From NCBI GenBank assembly GCA_000565255.1, contig ASRH01000006.1, positions 40,653-104,652 on the forward strand: a stretch of 64,000 bases of DNA. The letters run 5' to 3'. The notes beneath the pieces are model-generated. The model searched no databases and was not told the origin of the DNA. It saw nothing but the letters and a program-made list of their open reading frames with translations. The stretch comes from Candidatus Aramenus sulfurataquae. Its GTDB lineage: Archaea; Thermoproteota; Thermoprotei_A; Sulfolobales; Sulfolobaceae. A program made the translations under genes and the position numbers. This document shows positions 27,553-36,642 of this stretch, in pieces. The stretch's first letter is position 1. Each line of letters opens with the position of its first letter.

Positions 27553-27575
27553 GTAGTCCTAGTCCAACTGAGTCA
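27520..27575 (+). ncRNA. Possible C/D box sRNA overlapping the nurA-like 3' end
   Basis: A perfect C box ATGATGA (27523-27529) is followed at standard spacing by 12 nt, a degenerate D' (ACGA, 27542-27545), a C'-like GTGAGTA (27549-27555), a 12-nt guide GTCCTAGTCCAA and a perfect D box CTGA (27568-27571). A T-run follows at 27577-27582. Spacing matches the two stronger sRNAs in this window, but D' and C' are weak and no target was recognised. Confidence 0.4.
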
Positions 27576-27609
27576 GTTTTTTATTTCCACTTAGAAGAAA
27601 ACTGTTGGT

Positions 27610-28698
27610 TTGAGCGAAGTAAGGCTATATGAACTTGCAATAAGGAACATATTGTTCCAGAAGATGAACCCAGAGAGGGCCTTCGACGTTGCCTTCAAGA
27701 AGGTGAGAGCTGAGGGGGACAGGAGGGAGCTTTACGTTAAGTTCCTTGACGTCTTAAAGTGCTTTCAACACGTGAGCTACTTGTACCCTGAGCTCTCGTT
27801 AAAGGAGGCGGTAGAGAAGTCCTTTGACTGCGAGCCAGATCCCCTTTTCTCGTTCCCGGAGTGGGTAAAGGAGAGGCTACTAGCCCTCCTAGGGGAGGAC
27901 GGCTTGAGGGGCATATACAGGAGGTACCACTGGATAAGGGTTAACACATTGAAGGCGGACGTCGAGAAGGTGAGAAGATCCCTGGAGGAGAAGGGGTTCT
28001 ACCTAGAGGAGGACGACGAGTTCCCCTTTCTGTTCAAGGTAGAACCTTGGCACAAAGTATCCAAGACCGAGGAGTTCTCCCAGGGGCTAGTAATTCCCCA
28101 GGACAAGGCATCTGTAATTTCCGTTAAGGTCCTAGACCCAAAGCCCTACGAGACCATAGTGGAGGTCGGAGGAGCTCCTGGAGTGAAGACTTCCTTGATC
28201 CAGCAGATGACAGACAATAGGGCAAACGTGGTATCAATAGACGTCTCAGCCTCTAGGGTAGAGGTACAGAGGAAGCTGTTGAACAAGTGGGGGGTCAGAA
28301 ACGTGGAGCTATTGGTGGGAGATGGGGCGCACTTGCCCTTGAGCAGGAGGGTGAAAGTGTTCATCGACGCCCCTTGTACTAACAGCGGTACTGTAAACGT
28401 AGACCCCTCTGTCTTTATGAGGCTGACCAAGGATGAGCTGATGTCCTTGATCAGACTACAGAGGATGATCCTGAGCGAGGCTATGAGGTTTGGGTCTGAG
28501 GTGGTTTACACCACATGTTCCCTTTTCCCGGAGGAAGGGGAAAAGGCTGTGGAGAAATACCAAGATAAGTTGGTCAAGGTAAACGATGACCCAACTAAGT
28601 TCGGGTATAGGAAAAGCAAGGTTTGGCTTAGGGTGATCAGAACGTATCCCCACGTGCATGGGACTGAGGGCTTTTTCATAGCTAAGCTCTCTCCATAG
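27610..28698 (+). CDS. RNA cytosine-5 methyltransferase (NOL1/NOP2/Sun family)
   Basis: SAM-dependent enzyme that makes m5C in tRNA or rRNA. Residues about 1-110 are a helical NusB-like/RNA-binding part. The catalytic domain shows RVNTLKADVEKV, SAM-binding VEVGGAPGVKTS near 185, the motif IV cysteine in DAPCTNSG near 255, and the catalytic motif VI cysteine in TTCSLFPEE near 300. Both cysteines of the two-cysteine mechanism are present. Start is TTG 27610; a nearby ATG would cut into the conserved helix. Which RNA it modifies cannot be told. Confidence 0.9.
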   Translation: MSEVRLYELAIRNILFQKMNPERAFDVAFKKVRAEGDRRELYVKFLDVLKCFQHVSYLYPELSLKEAVEKSFDCEPDPLFSFPEWVKERLLALLGEDGLRGIYRRYHWIRVNTLKADVEKVRRSLEEKGFYLEEDDEFPFLFKVEPWHKVSKTEEFSQGLVIPQDKASVISVKVLDPKPYETIVEVGGAPGVKTSLIQQMTDNRANVVSIDVSASRVEVQRKLLNKWGVRNVELLVGDGAHLPLSRRVKVFIDAPCTNSGTVNVDPSVFMRLTKDELMSLIRLQRMILSEAMRFGSEVVYTTCSLFPEEGEKAVEKYQDKLVKVNDDPTKFGYRKSKVWLRVIRTYPHVHGTEGFFIAKLSP

Positions 28699-28726
28699 TC
28701 AAGGGATTTCTCTATCAACTCAACAG

Positions 28727-29371
28727 CTACCTCTCTAAAACCTCCAGGAGATCTCCTCTGAACTTCTCTTCGACTGCGTAGGTTTGTGGGTTGAGCTTTG
28801 ATAGCTTGTTGGCCAGTGCGGTTAGCCCAAAGTTGCTCTCCAACCAGTCGCTGAAGTCGTTCCTGGTTTTCTCACCTATAACCCTCTTGTAAACGAAGTG
28901 GTAAAAGATCGATCTGGCATGAACTGTAGTCACAGCATCCAAAAACTCCGCTAACGTTTTTACCTCAACTCCAGTATAGTAGACCACTGGAACGAAGCTC
29001 ATGAAAACGAATGGGTATTCTCCAACCCTATTTGTCACACCGCAAGTCTTGAGCACCTCCAGTATTTCCCTCCTAATGTCTTCCACGTTTAGCGGTTCAG
29101 CCCCTGGTAAGTCTGCCAGTATGTCCGCTAGCTCCTCGTCGTGAAGGGAATCCCTAGCCCAGAAGACGAAGTCGTTAGGCAGGTCCTCAGGTACTGCGTG
29201 CGACGAGAGCGTGGGGTGAAAGACGTGGTAGAATATGGAGTGTTTGTCCGCAATTGACACCTTGTCGTACAACTCTTCAAGGGAGTTGGCCTTTAGCTTG
29301 GCGTACTTGGGTGGGTAGTAAGCAGAATAGAACTTGAAAGAAATCCCTTTTCCTACAGTGTCTAAATTCAT
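28727..29371 (-). CDS. DUF5752-like protein with internal duplication
   Basis: A 214-aa protein made of two similar halves. HSIFYHVFHPTL...NDFVFWARDSLHDEELADIL in the first half corresponds to RSIFYHFVYKRV...NDFSDWLESNFGLTALANKL in the second, about 110 residues later. This fits the DUF5752 family, whose function is unknown and which often neighbours sugar-metabolism genes. ATG 29371 is preferred to TTG 29380. Promoter-like AT-rich DNA lies at 29381-29425. Confidence 0.7.
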   Translation of the reverse strand: MNLDTVGKGISFKFYSAYYPPKYAKLKANSLEELYDKVSIADKHSIFYHVFHPTLSSHAVPEDLPNDFVFWARDSLHDEELADILADLPGAEPLNVEDIRREILEVLKTCGVTNRVGEYPFVFMSFVPVVYYTGVEVKTLAEFLDAVTTVHARSIFYHFVYKRVIGEKTRNDFSDWLESNFGLTALANKLSKLNPQTYAVEEKFRGDLLEVLER

Positions 29372-29425
29372 GAAAATCAAAGATTTTCTTATTATTTACG
29401 TTAAAACCCTTTATAGTTTTTCCAA

Positions 29426-29830
29426 TCACACATGTAGTAAGCTATGCCCAACTCCAAATAGAAGGACTACAATGAACTCGACTATGATAAGCATTACGGC
29501 TGACAACACCGCTATTCCCAACGCTCCCAGCCACCCTACGTTGAACACAGTCTTGAATACCCACAGTATACCTATGAAACCAATTATTTGTGGAATGATA
29601 CCTTTAAGAAAAAACGACGAAATGCCGTAGAGTACGGCGAATACAACTAGAGCTGCTAGGGTAGCTAGGAAGGCTTTGGAAAGCGTAGAGTCCCTAGTAA
29701 AGAACTTGGAAGCGAAGTAGACTACAATGGAAATCAATACCCATGACAGGAGGAATAAGAAGACGTCCTCCAGCGAAAGACCCACCATATGGTTCCCAGA
29801 CCATTTAAGGATTTGAAGTAAAAAATTCAT
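29426..29830 (-). CDS. Small integral membrane protein, four TM segments
   Basis: A 134-aa protein with four hydrophobic helices (about 18-40, 50-72, 76-95 and 100-130) and short charged loops, no signal cleavage site and no catalytic motif. Function unknown. Its ATG overlaps the stop of the NifX-like gene by 4 bp, so the pair is co-translated. An internal ATG (residue 15) would give a 120-aa form that keeps all four helices. Confidence 0.65.
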   Translation of the reverse strand: MNFLLQILKWSGNHMVGLSLEDVFLFLLSWVLISIVVYFASKFFTRDSTLSKAFLATLAALVVFAVLYGISSFFLKGIIPQIIGFIGILWVFKTVFNVGWLGALGIAVLSAVMLIIVEFIVVLLFGVGHSLLHV

Positions 29831-30183
29831 TCCTCTGGATAAGCCTCAGCGTACATCTCTTCGTCTAGCTCGTCAACGGCGTTCTTCTTCAGCTTTTCCA
29901 GATTCTCTAGAACTTCCTTTAAGGTGTTGTACTCCGTGGGGATGTATTTGATCGCTCCCTGTGACATCATGTAGGAACCGGGACATAGGAACTGCCTCTT
30001 GACAACTAAGGCCTCTGCTCCCAGGTCTAGTATTACGCTTATTGCTGCCTCCTTGCTAACTCCCTTTGCAGGGTTCTCGTACTGCTCCACTTCCCTCTTC
30101 TCGTCGTCTATTACGGCTATTATGTCTGCCTCGTCTAGGGGCTTTAACGCTTGGTTCTGGTCATATGTAGCTACGATTCTCAT
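29827..30183 (-). CDS. NifX/NifB-like (dinitrogenase Fe-Mo cofactor-type fold) protein
   Basis: A 118-aa protein of the NifX-like superfamily: RIVATYDQNQALKPLDEADIIAVID starts the ribonuclease-H-like fold, and SVILDLGAEALVVKR and GSYMMSQGAIKYIP follow. Archaeal members are not linked to nitrogen fixation and may carry Fe-S or metal clusters; one cysteine is present. ATG 30183 is chosen; an upstream ATG at 30198 adds MRREN. A TATA-like TTTAAATAA (30211-30219) lies about 28-30 bp upstream. Confidence 0.75.
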   Translation of the reverse strand: MRIVATYDQNQALKPLDEADIIAVIDDEKREVEQYENPAKGVSKEAAISVILDLGAEALVVKRQFLCPGSYMMSQGAIKYIPTEYNTLKEVLENLEKLKKNAVDELDEEMYAEAYPEE

Positions 30184-30287
30184 GTTCTCCCTTCTCATAA
30201 GTAGTCTCGATTTAAATAATCTTCCTTTAATTGGCTTCTTTCATTTTCATAAGAAACATTTAAATTATAATTTCAGAAACTGCCGTT

Positions 30288-30515
30288 ATGAAGATCGTTA
30301 AGATAGTGTACTGTAGACCCTGTGGCTATTTGGATAGGGCACTGAGCCTCGCGAGGGACTTGTTGACGTACTTCGAGGACGTAAAAGTGGAACTAGAGCA
30401 GGGCAAAAACGGTATCTTCGATGTTTACCTAAACGAATCCAAGACATTCTCCCGTTACGAGGAGAGGAGGTTTCCGGAAAACGAGGAAATACTCAAAAAA
30501 GTTGCATCATCTTAA
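30288..30515 (+). CDS. Rdx-family (SelW/SelT-like) thioredoxin-fold protein
   Basis: A 75-aa protein with the Rdx signature VYCRPCGYLDRALSLARDLL: the C-x2-C redox motif at residues 9-12 on the first loop, then ELEQGKNGIFDVYLNES, typical of SelW/SelT/SelH relatives with cysteine in place of selenocysteine. Likely a small thiol redox protein. TATA element TTTAAATTA near 30262 is 26 bp before ATG 30288, giving a leaderless mRNA. Confidence 0.85.
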   Translation: MKIVKIVYCRPCGYLDRALSLARDLLTYFEDVKVELEQGKNGIFDVYLNESKTFSRYEERRFPENEEILKKVASS

Positions 30516-30520
30516 ATTTT

Positions 30521-30961
30521 TTATTTTCTAGTAAATATCTTCACCAAGTTTAGCCTTTCCCCTATTTTTCCTATGTCTGCCATTATCTCCTTGGGGACCT
30601 CCAGTTGCATTGCCACAGTACTTATTACTTCGCCAACAGAGAGCCCTTCAAGCCCTGTAGTCCTTCCCTTAAGTAAGGTTATCACTAGGTTTCCTAGCCA
30701 GAGTAGGGTAGCTACGTCAGCTATAACCATTTCCAGTTGTACTGCGAAACCGAATAGGTCCCTCACGCCGTGGAGAGTAATGCTGCCGTAGTACTCTTGA
30801 GACGTAATGACAAGCGACTGGGAAGTGGCCCACACAGCCTCCTGCAGCCTTGCCGCTAGGGTATCTATTATGCCCAATATACCCCATACGAGGCTTAGCA
30901 CTGTCATGCTCATAGTCATCCTAGATATCCAGTCCTTGTCTAACTGGAATACGGCGTTCAA
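30521..30961 (-). CDS. N-terminal fragment-like protein of heme-copper oxidase subunit I
   Basis: A 146-aa membrane protein resembling only the start of quinol/cytochrome oxidase subunit I. A first TM helix [15 protein letters not shown] is followed by [27 protein letters not shown], which matches the helix II region (x-HG-x-x-D-x-FGF) that in full enzymes carries a heme-ligand histidine. A third helix follows, then a soluble 45-residue tail unlike the family. Full subunits have over 500 residues. It is either a truncated relic or a small accessory derived from subunit I. It lies downstream of and on the same strand as the FoxG-like gene. Confidence 0.6.
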   Translation of the reverse strand: MNAVFQLDKDWISRMTMSMTVLSLVWGILGIIDTLAARLQEAVWATSQSLVITSQEYYGSITLHGVRDLFGFAVQLEMVIADVATLLWLGNLVITLLKGRTTGLEGLSVGEVISTVAMQLEVPKEIMADIGKIGERLNLVKIFTRK

Positions 30962-31126
30962 TAACGTTACAATTTGGGTTAGCCATAGGCACGTTGTACC
31001 TGGACATAAGACCCTTTTTCTCCTTTATCGCATTTATACGTTTCTTTTATAAGAGTTATAAAAGTTAGAAAAACTATTAGTTATTTATATCTATTTTATT
31101 AAACTGCATTTTAAAAACTTTTCCAG
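30962..31126. other. AT-rich intergenic DNA between two same-strand membrane genes
   Basis: No open frame or RNA motif is recognised in this 165-bp stretch. It contains several TATA-like runs on the minus strand (for example around 31045-31060), so the subunit-I-like gene may have its own promoter and not depend on the FoxG-like transcript. Confidence 0.4.
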
Positions 31127-33070
31127 TTATCCCCTTTTATGAAAAATATCCCTTAGCTTGTGCCTCACGTCGTAGAAGAACACGTTGTCGTAAGGACAAG
31201 CCTCAACGCAGTCTCCAACGCCCACGCATTTCATGGACTTGAACTCTCCCTTCCTTATGAAGCTCCCTGCCATGTCGGTGAGCCCGACTGGACAGGCGTT
31301 TGCGCAAGCCTTCGTCTCGCACTTCAAACAAACGCTTGGATCCCTTACCTTGAGCTTAAAGAAACCTAGGCTTCCAAAGAACTGGTTAAAGGTTCCCCAA
31401 GAGCACCATCCCTGAGTTGCGCAAGCGTAGGTACCCAAGAATGGTATGGATATGAATACCACGTACCATAGCATGTTGAAGAATAAGGAGTAGAGGAACA
31501 CAGTGGTGTCTACTCCAAATATCGTCACGTTAATAACCCCCACTTGGGTTAGGTAAGAGACAACAGCCGAGGTCAGCAGGACAGCCCACACTCCAATCAC
31601 AATTGCCTTGTACCATGGCCTAAGCCTGCTCGTTAGAGTCTTTCTCCCCAACCCGGACTTCCTGTTATAGGTCTTCAGAGAGTCGTAGAACGTGCCTTGA
31701 TACATTAGGGGCGCAGTACATGTCACTGAACATATTTGCCTGCTCCCAAAGAGGAAGGAGAGCACAGCTGTTACCACGTACGTACCTATTATCCCCGTGA
31801 GAAGATATGAGGGCGATACTGGCCCCATTGTGCCCAAGCCCATGGACCACATGTAGGGTATGTAGGGTAACTTAGAGGTCCAAGGAGAGAACGACGGTAG
31901 GTAGATTGTGTAAATAGCGTAAGCGGAGATCATCAATGCGAACCTAACCTTGTTCTCCTTGTTCTTAAGCTGAGGTATTCTCATTGTGGCCAAAGCGCCC
32001 ATTTCCGTTCCCATCATCACGAGGAACCACACTGACCCAGTTACCGTTGAAAATGCGGAAACGAAGTCGAATAGTGTCCCAAGTCCAAAGTATGCTGAAG
32101 GACTGACGAAGCCCAAGCTCAAGGAGGAAAGGAAGCCGGAGACCCCGGGCTGAATTACCCCCGTCACGAAGTCTAGTACCCCTCCCATAAACCACTCCAT
32201 GACGAACGTGAGGCTTATGAAGGCGAAAGTCCACCACGTGTCCCTCAAGTAGTTTCCCCTTATTTTGCTCGGCCCCTCTATCGCCCTGTAGATAGCCCAC
32301 GTCATCCCCAAGATTGAGGCCAAGTCAAACAAGTACCAGCTGCCGACAAGGAAATAGAGGAACTCCCCTCCCATCATTAGGGTGAAGATCACCATTAGCT
32401 CCAATGAGGTCATAGTGTCCTGCGTAGCCTTGAGCCTGTCCCTGTAAAGCGTCTCGTAGATCAGTATGGTAGCTACGATCATTAGGCTTGTGGAGGCCCA
32501 AGTTACATCGTAAATAAAGGGAGTGTTATCTGGGAAGGTCACCGGAGAAAGCCCCATTATTGGTAGGAGGACCAGGAGGTAGTACTTCAAGGGCGTCGTC
32601 ATGTTCCTGAAACTGATGAACACCGCGAAGCCCATTTCTATGAGCATTGTCAACAAGTAGTATAAGTTTTCCACACCTAGGAGGGGGTTCCCTAAGGTCT
32701 TCGTGTCTATAGCGTAAAACGTTTCTCCCATTAGCGCCTCAGAGACAGCCATCGTGAACGCGAAGAGGGCAACTGTGTAACTGTTCCTTACCTCTACCTT
32801 CCTCTGGGCTAGGGTAAGGATTACAAACAATCCGAGTATCATGTAAAGAGAATTGGCCAAGAAGGCGACTGCCTCCGTCACTTTGCTTTGAGTAGAAAAG
32901 AAGAAGGCAAGGGTAAGGAACATTATTACCATGCTCCCAGACAAGTAGAGCACGAGCAGGAATCCAACTCCCCTAGTTCCCCTCTTCACTGCGTAGATGA
33001 GGTAAGTTGAGAACAACGCCATTAGCAACGCCACTGCAAGGAAAACGGCGTTAATTTCCACTTCGTTCAT
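31127..33070 (-). CDS. FoxG-like polytopic membrane protein with two 4Fe-4S motifs
   Basis: A 647-aa protein with about 14 hydrophobic segments and a NapH/FoxG-like end. Cysteine pairs CSVTC (near 450) and CATQGWC (near 555) lie at membrane borders. The C-terminal cytoplasmic ferredoxin part has [14 protein letters not shown] and [12 protein letters not shown], enough for two 4Fe-4S clusters. FoxG belongs to the fox cluster of iron-oxidising Sulfolobales and is thought to move electrons between quinones and soluble carriers. The rest of a fox cluster is not seen here apart from the subunit-I-like fragment downstream. Its promoter must lie in 33071-33186. Confidence 0.75.
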   Translation of the reverse strand: MNEVEINAVFLAVALLMALFSTYLIYAVKRGTRGVGFLLVLYLSGSMVIMFLTLAFFFSTQSKVTEAVAFLANSLYMILGLFVILTLAQRKVEVRNSYTVALFAFTMAVSEALMGETFYAIDTKTLGNPLLGVENLYYLLTMLIEMGFAVFISFRNMTTPLKYYLLVLLPIMGLSPVTFPDNTPFIYDVTWASTSLMIVATILIYETLYRDRLKATQDTMTSLELMVIFTLMMGGEFLYFLVGSWYLFDLASILGMTWAIYRAIEGPSKIRGNYLRDTWWTFAFISLTFVMEWFMGGVLDFVTGVIQPGVSGFLSSLSLGFVSPSAYFGLGTLFDFVSAFSTVTGSVWFLVMMGTEMGALATMRIPQLKNKENKVRFALMISAYAIYTIYLPSFSPWTSKLPYIPYMWSMGLGTMGPVSPSYLLTGIIGTYVVTAVLSFLFGSRQICSVTCTAPLMYQGTFYDSLKTYNRKSGLGRKTLTSRLRPWYKAIVIGVWAVLLTSAVVSYLTQVGVINVTIFGVDTTVFLYSLFFNMLWYVVFISIPFLGTYACATQGWCSWGTFNQFFGSLGFFKLKVRDPSVCLKCETKACANACPVGLTDMAGSFIRKGEFKSMKCVGVGDCVEACPYDNVFFYDVRHKLRDIFHKRG

Positions 33071-33186
33071 CTCTAGGACTTTAATTCTCGTTTTATTGTA
33101 TAAAAACTTTTCTTTTTTTAAAAAATCAGATTACACGTCCTTTAGATAAGGAAAGTAAAATAAGCCACCTCTAGCCATAGAGAATT
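33071..33186. promoter_or_regulatory. Divergent promoter region
   Basis: This AT-rich 116-bp gap separates the divergent FoxG-like and enoyl-CoA hydratase starts. TTTTATTGTATAAAAAC at 33090-33106 is a TATA candidate about 26 bp upstream of the minus-strand ATG at 33070. The plus-strand candidate is less clear; AAAGTAAAATAAG at 33151-33163 lies about 26-30 bp before ATG 33187. Confidence 0.5.
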
Positions 33187-33948
33187 ATGTACGTTAATTT
33201 AGAGGATAGGGGAAAATACGCAATAATAAGATTTAATACGCAAACTAGATATAATTTGGTAAATGAGAAATTCATGTTAGAAATGATAGAAGCCTTGGAG
33301 AGGGTAAGCAAGGAGAGGTCATTAAGGTTCGTAATATTCAAGGGGGAGAACGGCAACTTCGGAGCTGGTGCAGACATTAGGGAACTGATGAAGGTCTCTG
33401 GGGATCTCTCCTCTGCGAAAAGCTTCTTCGGGACCATGAAGGCTATGTACGAGAGTATAATGAAGCTCGAAAAGGTCACAATAGCCCAAGTTGAGGGCAT
33501 AGCGTACGGCGCCTCGCTGGAGATGCTACTCGTTATGGACTTCGCGGTCGCGGATGAGAAGGCTAGGTTCGCAGCCCCTGGCGGTAAGATAGGAGTATTC
33601 CCTCCAGTGCTAATAGGCCTAGGTCCTCGTATCATAGGTTACGACAACGTGAGGAGGCTTGCAATGTTAGGGGAGGAGATAGGGGCGGAGGAGGCCAAGA
33701 GGATAGGACTCATTCACTCGTACGGTAACGTGGAGGAGGAGACCAAGAAAGTGGTAGCGGCGCTCTCGAGCTTTGCCCCAACGTCACTAGCGGTCATGAG
33801 GAGAAACATCTTTGCCGACTCCCTGCAAGTACTGGACAGGGTGTTCGATGATCTGATATCTCAAGTCGTTTCTGACGACGCAAGAAACGGGATAAACGCC
33901 TTCTTGGCCAAGCTTAAACCTAGCTGGGATAACCTAACCTATCCCTAG
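33187..33948 (+). CDS. Enoyl-CoA hydratase/isomerase-family protein
   Basis: A 253-aa crotonase-fold protein that handles acyl-CoA substrates, probably in fatty-acid or amino-acid breakdown. The oxyanion-hole segments GNFGAGADIREL (near 60) and EGIAYGASLEMLLVMDFAVADE (near 105) are present, as is the following FAAPGGKIGVFP. The usual second glycine-rich loop is GAS rather than GGG. The last 4 bp overlap the convergent ABC permease gene. The substrate cannot be assigned. Confidence 0.85.
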   Translation: MYVNLEDRGKYAIIRFNTQTRYNLVNEKFMLEMIEALERVSKERSLRFVIFKGENGNFGAGADIRELMKVSGDLSSAKSFFGTMKAMYESIMKLEKVTIAQVEGIAYGASLEMLLVMDFAVADEKARFAAPGGKIGVFPPVLIGLGPRIIGYDNVRRLAMLGEEIGAEEAKRIGLIHSYGNVEEETKKVVAALSSFAPTSLAVMRRNIFADSLQVLDRVFDDLISQVVSDDARNGINAFLAKLKPSWDNLTYP

Positions 33949-34940
33949 TCAGTTTCTCTCAACTTCATTAGTTTACTTCCAACCGCTATGAACGCCAAGG
34001 TAAGCAACACTATGTAGAATACGTCAAAAAGGCTAGGAACTTGGCCGTATACCATTACATCCCTTATTACTGCGTCAATTACGGATACCGGCTGGTACTC
34101 AACCAATGGCCTCAAGATGGAGGGAAATGCGTCAATCTCGAAGAAGGCCGTGCTCAGGAACATTAGCGGTATAGTTATGACGTTGGCGGCCACGTTAGCA
34201 ACAAAGAGCTTGTCCTTGGGCGTTAGGCCAAATATTATCGCACCTAGTCCAGAAAACATTAAAGTTGAGATCACTAGGAAGCCTAAGAAGGCTACGCCCA
34301 CAATGGGTATTACTCCAAAGACTATCGACAGCAACAGTATGGGAACTGTAGATATTAGCGTGATCACTATCTCGTAGATGACCAAGGACACTACCCACTC
34401 GTAGCTCCTCAGCGGAGATGCGGCCAGCCTGTCTATTAGCTTGTCCCTGTAATATCCAGAGGCCACCCCAGTGACGCCGAAAACGCCGTTGGAAAGGGCT
34501 ATTACCCCTATCATCCCCGACACTACGTAGACGTAGTAGGCGTTTGCTGAGCTCTGGTGCTCGTTAAAGATAACGGGGGAGCTTTTGTCGTAATACTCAG
34601 TTATGATCGCCTCTAGGGAGGGAACTAAGTATTTGTCGTTTTGTGGGTAATAGATGTTCACTTTCCCGTTTGTCACGTTGACGAAGATGTAACCTCTTAG
34701 CATGGCCTCCCTCTCATTCGTGCCGTAGATGGCGGTAAAGAGTTGGCTCTGGTTTATGTACTTCCCCAGCTGTTGGTTGTTCACGACTACGTACTGGTGC
34801 ACTTGAGTCCCCGCGCCAAAACCTAGGGCGAATATTAAGGTAAGGAACAGGGGAAAGAAGATGATGAAGAACCACGTAGCCCTGCTGCTCAAGTTGTCCT
34901 TTATCACGGCCTTAGTGGTGAGGAGGATCCTCTTCATCAT
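33945..34940 (-). CDS. ABC-2 type transporter permease
   Basis: A 331-aa exporter membrane subunit. A first TM helix (about 20-42) is followed by an extracytoplasmic domain (about 45-140), then five TM helices. The GYYRDKLIDRLAASPLRSYEWV stretch is the ABC-2 coupling region. Start overlaps the upstream ATPase stop by 4 bp, so both form one exporter. It is a second, distinct ABC-2 system from the one at 9197-11105; the cargo is unknown. Confidence 0.85.
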   Translation of the reverse strand: MMKRILLTTKAVIKDNLSSRATWFFIIFFPLFLTLIFALGFGAGTQVHQYVVVNNQQLGKYINQSQLFTAIYGTNEREAMLRGYIFVNVTNGKVNIYYPQNDKYLVPSLEAIITEYYDKSSPVIFNEHQSSANAYYVYVVSGMIGVIALSNGVFGVTGVASGYYRDKLIDRLAASPLRSYEWVVSLVIYEIVITLISTVPILLLSIVFGVIPIVGVAFLGFLVISTLMFSGLGAIIFGLTPKDKLFVANVAANVITIPLMFLSTAFFEIDAFPSILRPLVEYQPVSVIDAVIRDVMVYGQVPSLFDVFYIVLLTLAFIAVGSKLMKLRETD

Positions 34941-35659
34941 ACCTCACCTAAGCTTTCCATTAAAGCCAAGTAGGCCTCCTCTAGGCTCTCCTTTTTGAAC
35001 TCTCTCATTATGTCCTCCGGGGTGCCAGTTTTTACAATCTTCCCGTCGAATATTATCGCCACCCTATCTGACAGCGTTTGGGCCTCGTCCAAGTAGTGCG
35101 TTGTGAGGATAACTGTCGTACCGCTTTCCCTGAGCCCCTTTATAATCTCCCAGAGGGACCTCCTGGACTTGGGGTCAAGCCCTACCGTGGGCTCATCAAG
35201 GAAGATAACCTTTGAGCCACCAGTTAAGGCGCAAGCTATGGCGACCCTCCTCTTGTAGCCCCCAGAGAGCTCCTTGAACTTCTTGTCCTTGTACTTGATT
35301 AAGTCTAGCCTCTCCAACACGTCTTCTACGTCAACCTTCCTATTGTACAAGCTAGCGAAGTAGCTGACGTTTTCCTCCACAGTGAGGTCAGAGAACCCTT
35401 GGAATTCCTGGGGCACTATCCCTATTAAGCTCCTCACAGTATTGCACTCTCCAGGGACGTCGTGGTCAAGAACCTTGACAGTTCCCTTAGTCGGCTTTAG
35501 TACGCATGAGATAACCTTAATGGTAGTGCTCTTGCCAGCCCCGTTTGGGCCTAGTAGCGAGAAAACCTCGCCGGAGTTGACCGAGAAGGTGACGCCCTTG
35601 AGGGCCTCCACCTTGTTCTTGTATACCTTCCACAGGTCCCTGACTTCAACGCTTAGCAT
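34937..35659 (-). CDS. ABC transporter ATP-binding protein (DrrA/NatA-like)
   Basis: A 240-aa ATPase subunit with Walker A GPNGAGKST, a Q-loop in VPQEFQGF, signature LSGGYKRR, Walker B VIFLDEPTVGLD and switch H in TTHYLDEA, all intact. It drives the neighbouring ABC-2 permease. A TATA element TATATAAT (35684-35691) lies about 26-30 bp upstream of ATG 35659 on the minus strand, consistent with a leaderless transcript. Confidence 0.92.
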   Translation of the reverse strand: MLSVEVRDLWKVYKNKVEALKGVTFSVNSGEVFSLLGPNGAGKSTTIKVISCVLKPTKGTVKVLDHDVPGECNTVRSLIGIVPQEFQGFSDLTVEENVSYFASLYNRKVDVEDVLERLDLIKYKDKKFKELSGGYKRRVAIACALTGGSKVIFLDEPTVGLDPKSRRSLWEIIKGLRESGTTVILTTHYLDEAQTLSDRVAIIFDGKIVKTGTPEDIMREFKKESLEEAYLALMESLGEV

Positions 35660-35691
35660 GGCTTATTTTACTTTTGCGTGGAGTATATAAT

Positions 35692-36642
35692 GTGTCTTTT
35701 GGTAAGCTACCTTTACCTAGCTTTATAAACAGCGTAAAGACTGGCAACTGCGTAGTGTGCCCAGCGGTTGGAGAAGACGACGCTGTGATAGAGGTGAAAG
35801 GAAAATACTTGGTGGTGCACTCTGACCCTATAACGGAGTCAGGGAAGGACGCGGGCTACCTCTCCGTTGTAGTAGCTTGCAACGACGTAAACATGAAGGG
35901 GGTAGAGTGTAAGTGGATATTGACCACAATACTGCTCTCCGACAAGGCCCACTTGAACGGCGTGCTGAGAGGGATAAACGAGGCGTGTAATAAGATAGGT
36001 TGTAGTGTTGTGGGGGGGCACACTGAGGTGATAGACTCAAAACGCGACATAGTGGTTACAACTGCACTGGGGGAGACTGACGCGTTAATTGACGGGAGGT
36101 CTGTAAAGGAGGGGGACTACGTTCTCTTGGTAGGTGACTTGGGACTTGAGGGCTCGTGGATACTTGCAACGCAGTTCGCTTCCCTGCTTAAGGCAAAGGG
36201 GGTCAGGGATGAGACTCTCAAGAGGGCTAGGGAGTTCAGGGAGGAACTAAGCGTCCAAGAAAAAGCACTAAAGGTATCTAGGTTCGTCAAGTTCATGCAC
36301 GACGTCACAGATGGAGGTCTCCTTCAATGCTCACTTGAGTTGGCCAGGAGGTTTAACTCCACCATCAAGATAGATGAGAAGGCAATAACGCTCAGGGAGG
36401 AAGTGAAGGAGATCGTGGACGCGCTCTCCATAGACCCTCTGAAGTTCATCTCCTCGGGGGCGTTCCTAGTTATAACTGACGACCCCAACGCAGTTAAGAG
36501 CAAAGTGAGGGCGCAAATCATAGGTAGGGTAGAAAGGGGAGACCCCGTCGTTGTCACTGAAAGGAGGGTGATAAGCGACGACGTGGAGGAGGAACTTGCG
36601 AGGATTGAAAGCGATTATAATGGCTGGTGGGAAAGGGACTAG
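35692..36642 (+). CDS. AIR synthase-related (PurM/HypE-like) protein
   Basis: A 316-aa protein of the PurM superfamily of ATP-dependent enzymes. Seen are the VGEDDAVIEVKGKYLVVHSDPIT strand with the acidic nucleotide-binding pair, VACNDVNMKG, CSVVGGHTEV, and the C-terminal-domain MHDVTDGGLL and SSGAFLV motifs. Members of this archaeal subgroup resemble HypE or thiamine-phosphate kinase but have no settled function. GTG 35692 is about 26 bp after a TATA-like TTATTTTACTT (35661-35671), so it is preferred to TTG 35674. The end overlaps the CobY-like gene by 38 bp. Confidence 0.75.
   Translation: MSFGKLPLPSFINSVKTGNCVVCPAVGEDDAVIEVKGKYLVVHSDPITESGKDAGYLSVVVACNDVNMKGVECKWILTTILLSDKAHLNGVLRGINEACNKIGCSVVGGHTEVIDSKRDIVVTTALGETDALIDGRSVKEGDYVLLVGDLGLEGSWILATQFASLLKAKGVRDETLKRAREFREELSVQEKALKVSRFVKFMHDVTDGGLLQCSLELARRFNSTIKIDEKAITLREEVKEIVDALSIDPLKFISSGAFLVITDDPNAVKSKVRAQIIGRVERGDPVVVTERRVISDDVEEELARIESDYNGWWERD

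Noticed and set aside
27610..28698. The methyltransferase as part of the HerA-NurA unit
   Set aside because: It is on the same strand but separated by 57 bp with a T-run and a possible sRNA, and it is an ordinary RNA m5C methyltransferase, so a functional link is not supported.
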